Assembly (NCBI GenBank): GCA_005779525.1
Contig: SXIZ01000304.1
Location: 1-6,944 of the forward strand
DNA length: 6,944 nt
Direction of reading: 5' to 3'
DNA from: Methylococcaceae bacterium
GTDB taxonomy: Bacteria > Pseudomonadota > Gammaproteobacteria > Methylococcales > Methylomonadaceae
The notes below the pieces were generated by a model. The model made no database searches, had not been told where the DNA came from, and saw nothing but the letters and a program-made list of their open reading frames with translations. Both the position numbers and the translations under genes were made by a program. Shown here piece after piece: positions 1-6,070 of this stretch (position 1 is its first letter; the number at the start of each line of letters is the position of its first letter).

Positions 1-726
1 AGTTACTCGGGTTGGGCGGCAGCGGCCACCGGGTTTATGTTGAGTAATGATTTATTGATTGTGACGGGTGCCTTGGTCGGTAGTAGCGGTGCGATATTAA
101 GCTATATTATGTGCCGTGCGATGAATCGACATTTTATCAGTGTCATAGCCGGAGGCTTTGGCACCGCAAGTGGCGGTGCGGCGGCTGAAATTGAAGGCGA
201 AGTACAGCCGATTAATGCTGAAGGTGCGGCCAATTTACTCAAAGCGGCGAAAAGCATCATGATTATTCCTGGCTACGGCATGGCTGTGGCGCAAGCGCAG
301 CATACGGTTAATGAAATCACCAAAACGCTACGCGCTGAAGGCAAAACCGTACGTTTTGGTATTCATCCGGTGGCCGGTCGTATGCCCGGGCATATGAATG
401 TGTTGCTTGCAGAAGCGAAAGTGCCCTACGATATCGTGTTCGAGATGGAAGAAATTAACGATGATTTTCCCAAAGTCGATGTCTCTATCGTTATTGGCGC
501 AAATGATATTGTGAATCCTTCTGCGTTAGACGATCCCAACAGTCCAATTGCGGGTATGCCCGTCTTAGAATGTTGGAAAAGCGAAACTACGATAGTGATG
601 AAGCGCAGTATGGCCTCAGGTTATGCGGGCGTCGGCAATCCTTTATTTGTGCTGGAAAATACGCGTATGCTGTTTGGCGATGCGGATAAAACCTTGCAAG
701 AAGTTTTAAAAATCTTAAAAGAATAG
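1..726 (+). CDS. pntB: NAD(P) transhydrogenase subunit beta, C-terminal part (5' end outside window)
   Basis: This is the beta subunit of the membrane-bound proton-translocating transhydrogenase, which uses the proton gradient to reduce NADP+ with NADH. The frame is open from base 1, so the ATG at 37 is internal (it lies inside the GWAAAATGFMLSND segment) and not the start. 241 residues are present, about half of a normal PntB (about 460). Fragment residues 13-55 hold the last membrane segments, with VTGALVGSSGAILSYIMCRA followed by the conserved FISVIAGGFG. The rest is the cytoplasmic NADP(H)-binding domain III. It shows the nucleotide-binding loop GYGMAVAQAQ (fragment residues 91-100), then HPVAGRMPGHMNVLLAEA, IGANDIVNPSA and KRSMASGYAGVGNPLF. 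All key motifs are intact and the C-terminus is normal, so the gene looks functional. pntA is expected upstream, outside the window. The family call is very secure. Confidence 0.97.
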   Translation, partial: SYSGWAAAATGFMLSNDLLIVTGALVGSSGAILSYIMCRAMNRHFISVIAGGFGTASGGAAAEIEGEVQPINAEGAANLLKAAKSIMIIPGYGMAVAQAQHTVNEITKTLRAEGKTVRFGIHPVAGRMPGHMNVLLAEAKVPYDIVFEMEEINDDFPKVDVSIVIGANDIVNPSALDDPNSPIAGMPVLECWKSETTIVMKRSMASGYAGVGNPLFVLENTRMLFGDADKTLQEVLKILKE

Positions 727-735
727 TCACTTTCA

Positions 736-763
736 AGGCTTATCGGTGAAGATCGATAAGCCT
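736..763 (+). terminator. Strong hairpin just after pntB, no U-tract
   Basis: AGGCTTATCG (736-745) is perfectly complementary to CGATAAGCCT (754-763) around an 8-nt loop. The outermost loop bases can add a G-U and a U-A pair. It starts 10 nt after the pntB stop, where a terminator or mRNA 3'-end stabiliser would sit. Neither strand has a run of T after the stem, so it is not a textbook intrinsic terminator. The hairpin is directly visible; its role is inferred. Confidence 0.55.
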
Positions 764-775
764 AATACTAGTCAT

Positions 776-820
776 CTGGGGAAGCTGGCGCTCAATTTTT
801 TGGGTGTTTCGCTTACCCAG
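776..820. repeat. Imperfect inverted repeat between the convergent pntB and MCP genes
   Basis: CTGGGGAAGC (776-785) pairs with GCTTACCCAG (811-820), with one G-A mismatch and a 25-nt loop that contains a run of six T (796-801). The + strand continues TTTCTGT after the stem, a weak U-rich tail. On the - strand the repeat lies 21 nt past the MCP stop. It could help terminate transcription from both sides, but the long loop makes this uncertain. Confidence 0.3.
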
Positions 821-840
821 TTTCTGTATCTAAATGCGTA

Positions 841-2952
841 TTAGCTTATAAAGCGTTCCACTTGTGCTTGTAGATATTTAGCTTGTAGTTGGAGTTCGCC
901 ATTGGCCTGCTGGGCGCTTACGCCACTTTGGACTAAAACATCAATCATGCAGGCGATATTGGTTAGGTTTTGATCTAAATGCTTGGTGACCGAACTTTGT
1001 TCGCTGACTGCCTGCGCGATTTGACTGTTCATAGCGCTAATTTGGTGTACTGAGGTATCAATTACCTTTAATGCCGCCTCCGCGGCATCAGATAACGTCA
1101 AGGTTTCATTCATCCGCTGCTGCCCGATGGTTATCACTTCCACCGCAGAACTGGTTTTGCTGCTTAGACTTTCAACGACCTCGCTAATACCTAAGGTCGA
1201 TTTTTGCACCCCATTGGCTAATTGCCGCACTTCTTCCGCAACCACGGCAAAGCCACGGCCATGTTCACCCGCCCGGGCAGCCTCGATGGAGGCATTCAAG
1301 GCCAATAAATTGGTTTGTTCGGCGATGGTGTTGATGGTGTCGACAATTTTGGCAATGTTCTTACTTTCCAGTTTCATCGCTTCAATGACTTGGATCGCTT
1401 GAGCAATATCTTGCGACAAAATCGCTACCTTGGAGGCACTGGCTTGCACGACTTCGTTCCCTTGGGCAACAGAATGTTGCGCATTATTCGCGGAGCTTTC
1501 AGCATGGCTGGCATGTTCTGCAATATCATGTGCCGAAAACGACATTTGATTCATCGCCGTTACGATTTGTTGGACTTCACTGTGTTGTTGCGTTAAGCGT
1601 TCGGCGTTTTGGGTGGCAATTGTCATTGATTGCTGTGCGGAACGGCTGACAGTTGCAGAGGAATGCTTGATTTGATTAATTAATTGGCGTAATTGGCTTA
1701 AAAAAGAATTTAAATTCAGCGCTAGGTTACCCACCTCGTCCTGAGAGGTGACGGGTATGTTTTGGGTTAAATCGTTATTCTCGGTAATGGTTTGCACCGT
1801 GTCCGCCAGAAGATGCAAAGGATTAATGATATTGCGCAGTACATTCCAGGTAAATAATAATGCGAGCACTAGCATGCCGATAGACACTGCGATTTGACCT
1901 GTCACGGTAAAATTACGCTGTGCGCTCAGTAAGTGATCGATGGTTTCTTGTTCTGATAGCACAACGCTGATCGGAATTTCCATATACACCGCCCAGGTCG
2001 AGGCATTTTCTGCCAAACTAAACGGCAGCACAATGGTCACCATATTTTCCTCGGTGAGTACCGAGAAACTGGGTTGTCCTGTACTGAGGCTGGTACTGAT
2101 CGCGTTAAAGTGTTCGCCTAATTGCGTGCTAGCGGCGCTGGCTAATTCTTTTAGTTGGCTGTCTCCTGCAATGACGCCATCTTTACTAATTAATAAAATA
2201 CGTCCTTGTCCCGCATAGATGGATTGATTGGCATCAATGATAGTCTGACTTAAAAAGCCCAAGCCAACATCCACACCTGCGCCTCCGATATACTCATCGC
2301 CCGCCAGAATGGGATTAACTACGGTAGCCATTAAGACGCCGTCGTACAGATAAGGATCAATCACACAAATCTTACGCCTAGCTTTTGGACAGGTATACCA
2401 CCAATTCATGGGATGCGCGATTTGCGGGGTGGTATCGTTGATTACGTCTTCCCCTTCCTGCACAAAGCTGACGTTACCTTGTGCATCACGCACCCAATAA
2501 GGTGAGAAACGACCACTCGTGCTCGAGCCAGATTTTTCATCGCCAGCAAAACGCGCATCCCTTTGATCAAAAGCATTCAGCTCGGCAGTAATGTAGGCGG
2601 ATAACAACGCTGGGGTGGCGAGGGTTGAACTCCGCACAATTTGATTAATCGACTCGCGCATGGCTTCGCCAGTCAGCGCTTTGGGACGAGCTTCAAGCGT
2701 GGCATGCACATGCAAGCGATTGATCACCAGCGCAGACTGAAAAATGGCTTGCAAGGGTTGCACAACCCTAAGCGCAGCGGATTCCATGCGATAACGTGCC
2801 GCCGATTCAATCATGGGGGCAATGGCTTCTCTGACTTGGGTCTCGGTATTTTTTGCACAATACCAGCCAAAGCTCACAATCGCGACTGCAATAAATAGCA
2901 TGCTGATGGCATTTTGTAACAATAACTTGGACAAAATTGAATTATTAAGCAT
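841..2952 (-). CDS. Methyl-accepting chemotaxis protein with double-Cache-type sensor domain
   Basis: A 703-residue transmembrane chemoreceptor that would signal through CheW/CheA to the flagellar motor. Residues 10-32 are the first membrane helix. Residues 33-348 form a large periplasmic domain of dCache type, with WWYTCPK at 184-190, DPYLYDGVLMATVVNP at 199-214 and GGAGVDVGLG at 223-232. Residues 349-371 are the second membrane helix. A HAMP domain follows (about 371-425, with NPLHLLADTV and DEVGNL). The cytoplasmic coiled coil has the highly conserved hairpin tip EQTNLLALNASIEAARAGEHGRGFAVVAEEVRQLA at about 545-579. The two arms are each about 135 residues, roughly fitting the 40-heptad receptor class. 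The C-terminus (AQVERFIS) lacks an NWETF-type CheR/CheB tether. The ATG at 2952 precedes a good membrane anchor; upstream AGAGG is 11 nt away, a long spacing. No chemotaxis partner genes are nearby, so it is an orphan receptor. Its ligand is unknown. Confidence 0.96.
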   Translation of the reverse strand: MLNNSILSKLLLQNAISMLFIAVAIVSFGWYCAKNTETQVREAIAPMIESAARYRMESAALRVVQPLQAIFQSALVINRLHVHATLEARPKALTGEAMRESINQIVRSSTLATPALLSAYITAELNAFDQRDARFAGDEKSGSSTSGRFSPYWVRDAQGNVSFVQEGEDVINDTTPQIAHPMNWWYTCPKARRKICVIDPYLYDGVLMATVVNPILAGDEYIGGAGVDVGLGFLSQTIIDANQSIYAGQGRILLISKDGVIAGDSQLKELASAASTQLGEHFNAISTSLSTGQPSFSVLTEENMVTIVLPFSLAENASTWAVYMEIPISVVLSEQETIDHLLSAQRNFTVTGQIAVSIGMLVLALLFTWNVLRNIINPLHLLADTVQTITENNDLTQNIPVTSQDEVGNLALNLNSFLSQLRQLINQIKHSSATVSRSAQQSMTIATQNAERLTQQHSEVQQIVTAMNQMSFSAHDIAEHASHAESSANNAQHSVAQGNEVVQASASKVAILSQDIAQAIQVIEAMKLESKNIAKIVDTINTIAEQTNLLALNASIEAARAGEHGRGFAVVAEEVRQLANGVQKSTLGISEVVESLSSKTSSAVEVITIGQQRMNETLTLSDAAEAALKVIDTSVHQISAMNSQIAQAVSEQSSVTKHLDQNLTNIACMIDVLVQSGVSAQQANGELQLQAKYLQAQVERFIS

Positions 2953-3244
2953 TAGGATGCATACCTCTAAGAAATACAGAACTTAGATTGGAGAAGCTTA
3001 AACAGTAAAATAGCCAGCTATTAAACCGTATTTCTAGAGTTTGGCATAGTCCGCTACTCATAGATGGTCGTGACAAATGTGCAGATCACCTACAGTTGAA
3101 TTTAGAAATTAAAAGTCACGAATGTTTAAGTACATGATAAAATAGAAATAACTGACTGCGCGTTAATTGAGCATGCGGGTTTTTGGATCATTAGCGTCAT
3201 TGCAGGTTGGTTAAGCTTTCTTTCACTGTTAAAAAATATTGGTA
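2953..3244. promoter_or_regulatory. Divergent intergenic region between MCP and L,D-transpeptidase genes
   Basis: This 292-bp AT-rich gap must carry the promoters for both divergent genes. No gene is seen in it. Near the MCP side a 14-bp interrupted palindrome, AATAGC-ca-GCTATT (3009-3022), lies about 60 bp upstream of the MCP start and could be a protein-binding site. I looked on the - strand for a FliA (sigma-28) promoter of the TAAA...GCCGATAA kind and saw no convincing match, so the MCP promoter type is not resolved. Confidence 0.5.
3135..3143 (+). promoter_or_regulatory. Possible extended -10 element for the L,D-transpeptidase gene
   Basis: TGATAAAAT matches the extended -10 pattern TGnTATAAT with one change. 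No good -35 sits 16-18 bp upstream (GTCACG at best). Transcription starting near 3150 would give a leader of about 95 nt before the ATG at 3245. This is inferred from the motif alone in an AT-rich stretch, where chance matches are common. Confidence 0.25.
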
Positions 3245-4402
3245 ATGAAAATACGATTTATATTGATTGCGCTATGTACCTGGATAGCGCCAGCTCACGC
3301 GACCACCTATACCATGCCGGAAAATCCAGGTGACACTGTGATTAGCCAGTTCGAAGATGAGGTCCCCTTGACCCGTGCCGAACAGGATGAAACCTTGTTG
3401 GATATTGCGCGGCGTTTTAGTTTGGGGCAAACCGAGATTTTGCGCTTAAATCCCGATGTAGATCGTTGGAATGTTAAACAAGGGGAAATTGTGCGGTTAT
3501 CAAATCGACACATACTCCCAGATAGTCCCCACAATGGTATTACGCTGAATATTTCTGAATACCGTATGTATTATTATCCGCCTGCTGTGCCGGGTTACCC
3601 GCAGCAAGTAATGTCATTTGCACACGGTGTGGGTCGGCAGGATTGGAAAACCCCATTAGGCCAAACCAGCGTAGCGCGTAAAGTGAAAGATCCCTCGTGG
3701 CATCCACCCGAGTCTATTCGTCGCGAACATGCGGCCATGGGTGATCCCTTACCTGAGATCGTTCCGCCTGGGCCTCACAATCCTTTAGGAAACTACGCGT
3801 TATATTTAAACCTCCCGGGCGAATATCGTATCCATGGCACTGATATCGATAAAATTTATGGGATCGGTATGCAGATTACCCATGGTTGCGTGCGGATGTA
3901 CCCAGAAGATGTGGAGCAGTTATACAACAGTGTTTCGGTGGGAACGCCCGTATATATTGTCAAACAACCGATTAAAGTCGGCTGGTTAAAAAACATGCTG
4001 TACGTAGAAGCGCACCCGGATTTGGAAGGCGAGGAAATGAGCTTTGCTCAGCGGTTGGAAATTGCCAATCAGTTAATTCAAAAAGCGAATAACGGCATTA
4101 TGCCGGAAGTAAATCAGGAAGCCTTGGAAGCGACGTTAAAAGAACTTACGGGGGATCCGGTAGCTATTTTTGAGCGACTCGATATGCCAGAGACTGAGAC
4201 GGTTCAAGTGGACCCATCGGTACCCGCGGCGCCAGTACCCGCACCTGCGGCAGCACCTGTTGCACAGTTACCACGCCCCGTGCCCTACAAGGCCGATCCG
4301 CCTGTAGCCGCGCCCGTCGTGCCAGCACCAGCGCCCGCAAAGAAACCGCAAAGCAAACCACCCGTTTCATCACGCGGATATTATGTGCCTAGCACAATTT
4401 AG
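3245..4402 (+). CDS. Periplasmic L,D-transpeptidase (YkuD/ErfK-YbiS type) with LysM-like domain
   Basis: This enzyme would make meso-DAP-linked bonds in peptidoglycan, either 3-3 cross-links or attachment of an outer-membrane lipoprotein. Which one cannot be told from sequence. 385 residues from the ATG at 3245; a TTG at 3239 is possible but adds only two residues. Neither start has a clear Shine-Dalgarno sequence. Residues 1-19 are a signal peptide (MKIRFILIALCTWIAPAHA, likely cut after AHA). Residues about 49-92 are LysM-like (ETLLDIARRFSLGQTEILRLNP...KQGEIVRLSNRHILP). The YkuD catalytic domain spans about 98-239, with HGT at 197-199 and THGCVRM at 212-218; Cys215 is the nucleophile, supported by His213 and Arg217. 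This order matches E. coli ErfK, YbiS, YcfS and YnhG (about 306-334 residues). The excess is a C-terminal extension: a helical-looking part (265-312), then a Pro/Ala-rich tail (about 320-385). It appears monocistronic. Confidence 0.95.
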   Translation: MKIRFILIALCTWIAPAHATTYTMPENPGDTVISQFEDEVPLTRAEQDETLLDIARRFSLGQTEILRLNPDVDRWNVKQGEIVRLSNRHILPDSPHNGITLNISEYRMYYYPPAVPGYPQQVMSFAHGVGRQDWKTPLGQTSVARKVKDPSWHPPESIRREHAAMGDPLPEIVPPGPHNPLGNYALYLNLPGEYRIHGTDIDKIYGIGMQITHGCVRMYPEDVEQLYNSVSVGTPVYIVKQPIKVGWLKNMLYVEAHPDLEGEEMSFAQRLEIANQLIQKANNGIMPEVNQEALEATLKELTGDPVAIFERLDMPETETVQVDPSVPAAPVPAPAAAPVAQLPRPVPYKADPPVAAPVVPAPAPAKKPQSKPPVSSRGYYVPSTI

Positions 4403-4462
4403 CGATTGCGCGCTTGCGGCTTGTTTATACGTAGAGAGTACATTCCGCTATTTAGCTTAAGC

Positions 4463-4502
4463 CACGCTGGCATTCTCGAGGTTACTCGGGATTGCCAGCG
4501 TG
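4463..4502 (+). terminator. Very stable two-part hairpin after the L,D-transpeptidase gene, no U-tract
   Basis: CACGCTGGCA (4463-4472) pairs perfectly with TGCCAGCGTG (4493-4502). After one T-T mismatch the stem continues for seven more pairs (4474-4480 with 4485-4491, one of them T-G), closing on a GTTA tetraloop. It starts 60 nt past the stop codon. No T-run follows on either strand, so it is a candidate terminator or 3'-end stabiliser, or part of a dispersed palindromic repeat. The structure is seen directly; the function is inferred. Confidence 0.5.
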
Positions 4503-4747
4503 CACTGAAACGTTAAAGCCTGCAATTAAATCTCAAGGCAATACAGGAATGTTAGAAGAATTTTGACTGCATTACTGTATCCAAGCTCTAGACAATCCAA
4601 ACATTACTGCTGGCTTGTGTCAGTTCCCACAACGACACTTTGGTTGTCGCTTACAAATAATATTTTTATCAAAGCAATCATTCGGGCGTTCGAGGTAGAT
4701 GAATTCGCATAGATACTCGTCACCGTTTATAAACGCTAGTTTGAAAT

Positions 4748-4765
4748 TTAATCTTGTAAGATTAA
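4748..4765. promoter_or_regulatory. Perfect 18-bp palindrome, candidate operator
   Basis: TTAATCTT-gt-AAGATTAA is a perfect 8-bp inverted repeat with a 2-bp centre, about 207 bp upstream of the start at 4972. The size and symmetry fit a site for a dimeric helix-turn-helix regulator. It does not match the Fur, FNR, CRP, CueR or CopY consensus sequences I can recall. No regulator gene is adjacent. In AT-rich DNA some palindromes arise by chance. Confidence 0.3.
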
Positions 4766-4961
4766 TGGATATCAGCCAATTCATATTTAAGTGCGTCATA
4801 TCACAATAATTCTATTTTATATAACATAGTTTAATTAATTTTGAGTTTCATTCATGTCGGGATAACCCAAGGAATCGGTAAGCAAAGAGTTGGAATGAAT
4901 TTTGATTGTGTTTAGTTGTTCATCTTAGTGAGGATGAATTTCCTTTACGCTAAAATTTATT

Positions 4962-4966
4962 AGGAG
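4962..4966 (+). promoter_or_regulatory. Ribosome binding site for the secreted YcnI-like protein
   Basis: AGGAG ends 5 nt before the ATG at 4972 and fixes that start. It overlaps a GAGCTC self-complementary hexamer (4964-4969). It is also complementary to TCCT at 4941-4944, which can instead pair with AGGA at 4931-4934. Confidence 0.8.
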
Positions 4967-4971
4967 CTCTA

Positions 4972-5889
4972 ATGCTAAGTCAAAACAATTATAATTATCT
5001 ACTTGCGGCGGCAGTCCTTTCGCTTAGCACCAATGCCTTTGCACATACCCGATTAGAAATTTCTTCGGTGATGGAAGGCACTTCAAATCCAGCCACGCAT
5101 GCGCAAAGTAATAAGGTTCACAATTATTTAACTATTTCTCACGGATGTCCTCCGGCAGCCTCTAGAAACCCATCAATGGGCACTAGTGTGGTTTTTCCAA
5201 ATGCCATTAGTTATACGCCCATTATCGGGGTAAATTCTGGTTCCGGTAAGGTGTTCAGCAATAGTCCTGCCAGTAGCTTTTATTCTCCGCTGGCAGGTTT
5301 AGCTACGTTGATTCGTACGGGTGTTTGGGAAAACAGTGGTGTTAAAGTTGATGCTTTAGGCAATATCGATGGTTTCTGGGCAGGCGGAAAGCCTTATAGA
5401 CAAAAAGTTTCTGCCCCGGTGAATGTTGAGTTTTATAGCAACACCGTGACGATTGCTCCCGCATCCTGTGCTCGAACAGTCACCTTTGAATTAGCTATCG
5501 CTGACTTTTGTTCTGTCTCGGTACCGGGTACCATCGTAAAAGATGAAGAAGTCTTATTTTGGTCGCCGATTCCGAATTTTACAGGGGTTCCCGGTCAACC
5601 GTTTGGCGCAAAAGTTGCCGATGCTAACCGTAAAATTCCTGTAGGTCCAAGTTTTTCAAATTATGACGGTTATGCCGACGCTGCGCATACCATTGCAGGC
5701 GATGGTTGGAATTCTCCTGCTACCATCACAGTTAAACGTGATTTAGCCAATAATCCACTGCCTAAAAATTGTACGGGTAATGGTGGTTTAGGCGATGATG
5801 TGTACGTTTATCCTTCTGCTGAGCAAATTAATAAAGAATTACCGATTTGGTCAGAAGAAAATCAAACAGGTATAAATTACTGGAAATAA
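4972..5889 (+). CDS. Secreted protein resembling YcnI/DUF1775, possible N-terminal-histidine copper site
   Basis: A 305-residue exported protein. Residues 1-24 are a signal peptide ending NAFA, so the predicted mature protein begins with His25 (HTRLEI). The opening pattern (AH..LE...EGT, a beta-rich stretch, then NYLTISHGC at 51-59, then a GTSVVFP strand at 70-76) resembles YcnI/DUF1775 proteins, in which B. subtilis YcnI binds Cu(II) through its N-terminal histidine. Similarity weakens after residue 80. Other visible parts are GFWAGGKPY (134-142), VNVEFYSNTVTIAPASCARTVTFELAIADFC (150-180) and a C-terminal VYVYPSAEQINKELPI (277-292). The four cysteines (59, 166, 180, 267) could form two disulfides. 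No transmembrane anchor or lipobox is seen. The start is supported by AGGAG 5 nt upstream, and an intrinsic terminator follows directly, so it is probably a single-gene unit. No copC/copD or other copper genes are in the window. Export is confident, the family moderate, metal binding only inferred. Confidence 0.85.
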   Translation: MLSQNNYNYLLAAAVLSLSTNAFAHTRLEISSVMEGTSNPATHAQSNKVHNYLTISHGCPPAASRNPSMGTSVVFPNAISYTPIIGVNSGSGKVFSNSPASSFYSPLAGLATLIRTGVWENSGVKVDALGNIDGFWAGGKPYRQKVSAPVNVEFYSNTVTIAPASCARTVTFELAIADFCSVSVPGTIVKDEEVLFWSPIPNFTGVPGQPFGAKVADANRKIPVGPSFSNYDGYADAAHTIAGDGWNSPATITVKRDLANNPLPKNCTGNGGLGDDVYVYPSAEQINKELPIWSEENQTGINYWK

Positions 5890-5919
5890 CCCTAAGTTTA
5901 TAAACAGGGATGTTTTTTT
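5890..5919 (+). terminator. Intrinsic terminator of the YcnI-like gene
   Basis: CCCT (5890-5893) pairs with AGGG (5906-5909), and the palindrome GTTTATAAAC (5896-5905) folds between them, leaving a two-base AA bulge. Two bases later comes GTTTTTTT, with seven T at 5913-5919. It begins right after the TAA stop. This is the only hairpin in the window with a proper U-tract. Confidence 0.75.
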
Positions 5920-6009
5920 AACTGAAGTCAGCGGGGAAGCAGGGGGGATTTTAAAAATACTCGGGAAATAGCTAGTTCCATTAAGCTGTTTATCCTCGCA
6001 GTGTGACCC

Positions 6010-6036
6010 ACCCTTACTTGGCATCCAAGTAAGGGT
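6010..6036 (-). terminator. Perfect 12-bp hairpin downstream of argC, no U-tract
   Basis: ACCCTTACTTGG (6010-6021) is fully complementary to CCAAGTAAGGGT (6025-6036) with a 3-nt CAT loop. It lies 34 nt past the argC stop on the - strand and inside the gap between two convergent genes. Neither side carries a T-run, so it may act as a transcript 3'-end structure or a bidirectional block rather than a classical terminator. Confidence 0.5.
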
Positions 6037-6070
6037 AGGCATTGGAGATTATTACTCTATCTATAGGCTG

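Larger units (their letters stand above)
4403..4971. other. Long intergenic region upstream of the secreted YcnI-like gene
   Basis: These 569 bases hold no convincing gene. What can be seen: a strong hairpin at 4463-4502; a weaker 5-bp hairpin CGACA/TGTCG at 4633-4649; a perfect 18-bp palindrome at 4748-4765; a very AT-rich block at about 4801-4845 that could contain a promoter (TATAAC at 4820-4825, but no good -35); and short competing complementary segments just before the ribosome binding site. A 36-codon reading frame at 4699-4809 is the only small ORF noted and is not persuasive. Confidence 0.5.

Noticed and set aside
1127..2898. Several + strand open frames of 85-93 codons inside the chemoreceptor gene (1127-1402, 1315-1596, 1940-2218, 2641-2898)
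   Set aside because: They are antisense to a well-supported MCP, have no recognisable protein features and look like shadows of its codon use.
3069..3092. GTGA...TCAC half-sites resembling a CRP site upstream of the MCP
   Set aside because: The spacing between half-sites does not match the 6-bp gap of the CRP consensus.
3239..3244. TTG at 3239 as the L,D-transpeptidase start
   Set aside because: It adds only Met-Val before a normal ATG that opens a typical signal peptide (MKIRF...), and neither start has a better ribosome site.
3307..4373. - strand open frames at 3307-3534 and 4164-4373
   Set aside because: They are antisense to the L,D-transpeptidase; the second mirrors the Pro/Ala-rich repeats and gives an Arg/Ala/Val-rich low-complexity product.
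4699..4809. Small + strand ORF of 36 codons (MNSHRYSSPF...) with GAGG 3 nt before the ATG
   Set aside because: The ribosome site is too close to the start, the composition is not protein-like, and it spans the 18-bp palindrome. It could be a leader peptide but nothing supports this.
5851..6042. - strand open frame of 63 codons between the YcnI-like gene and argC
   Set aside because: It runs through both the intrinsic terminator and the 12-bp hairpin, overlaps the end of the upstream gene, and resembles no known protein.
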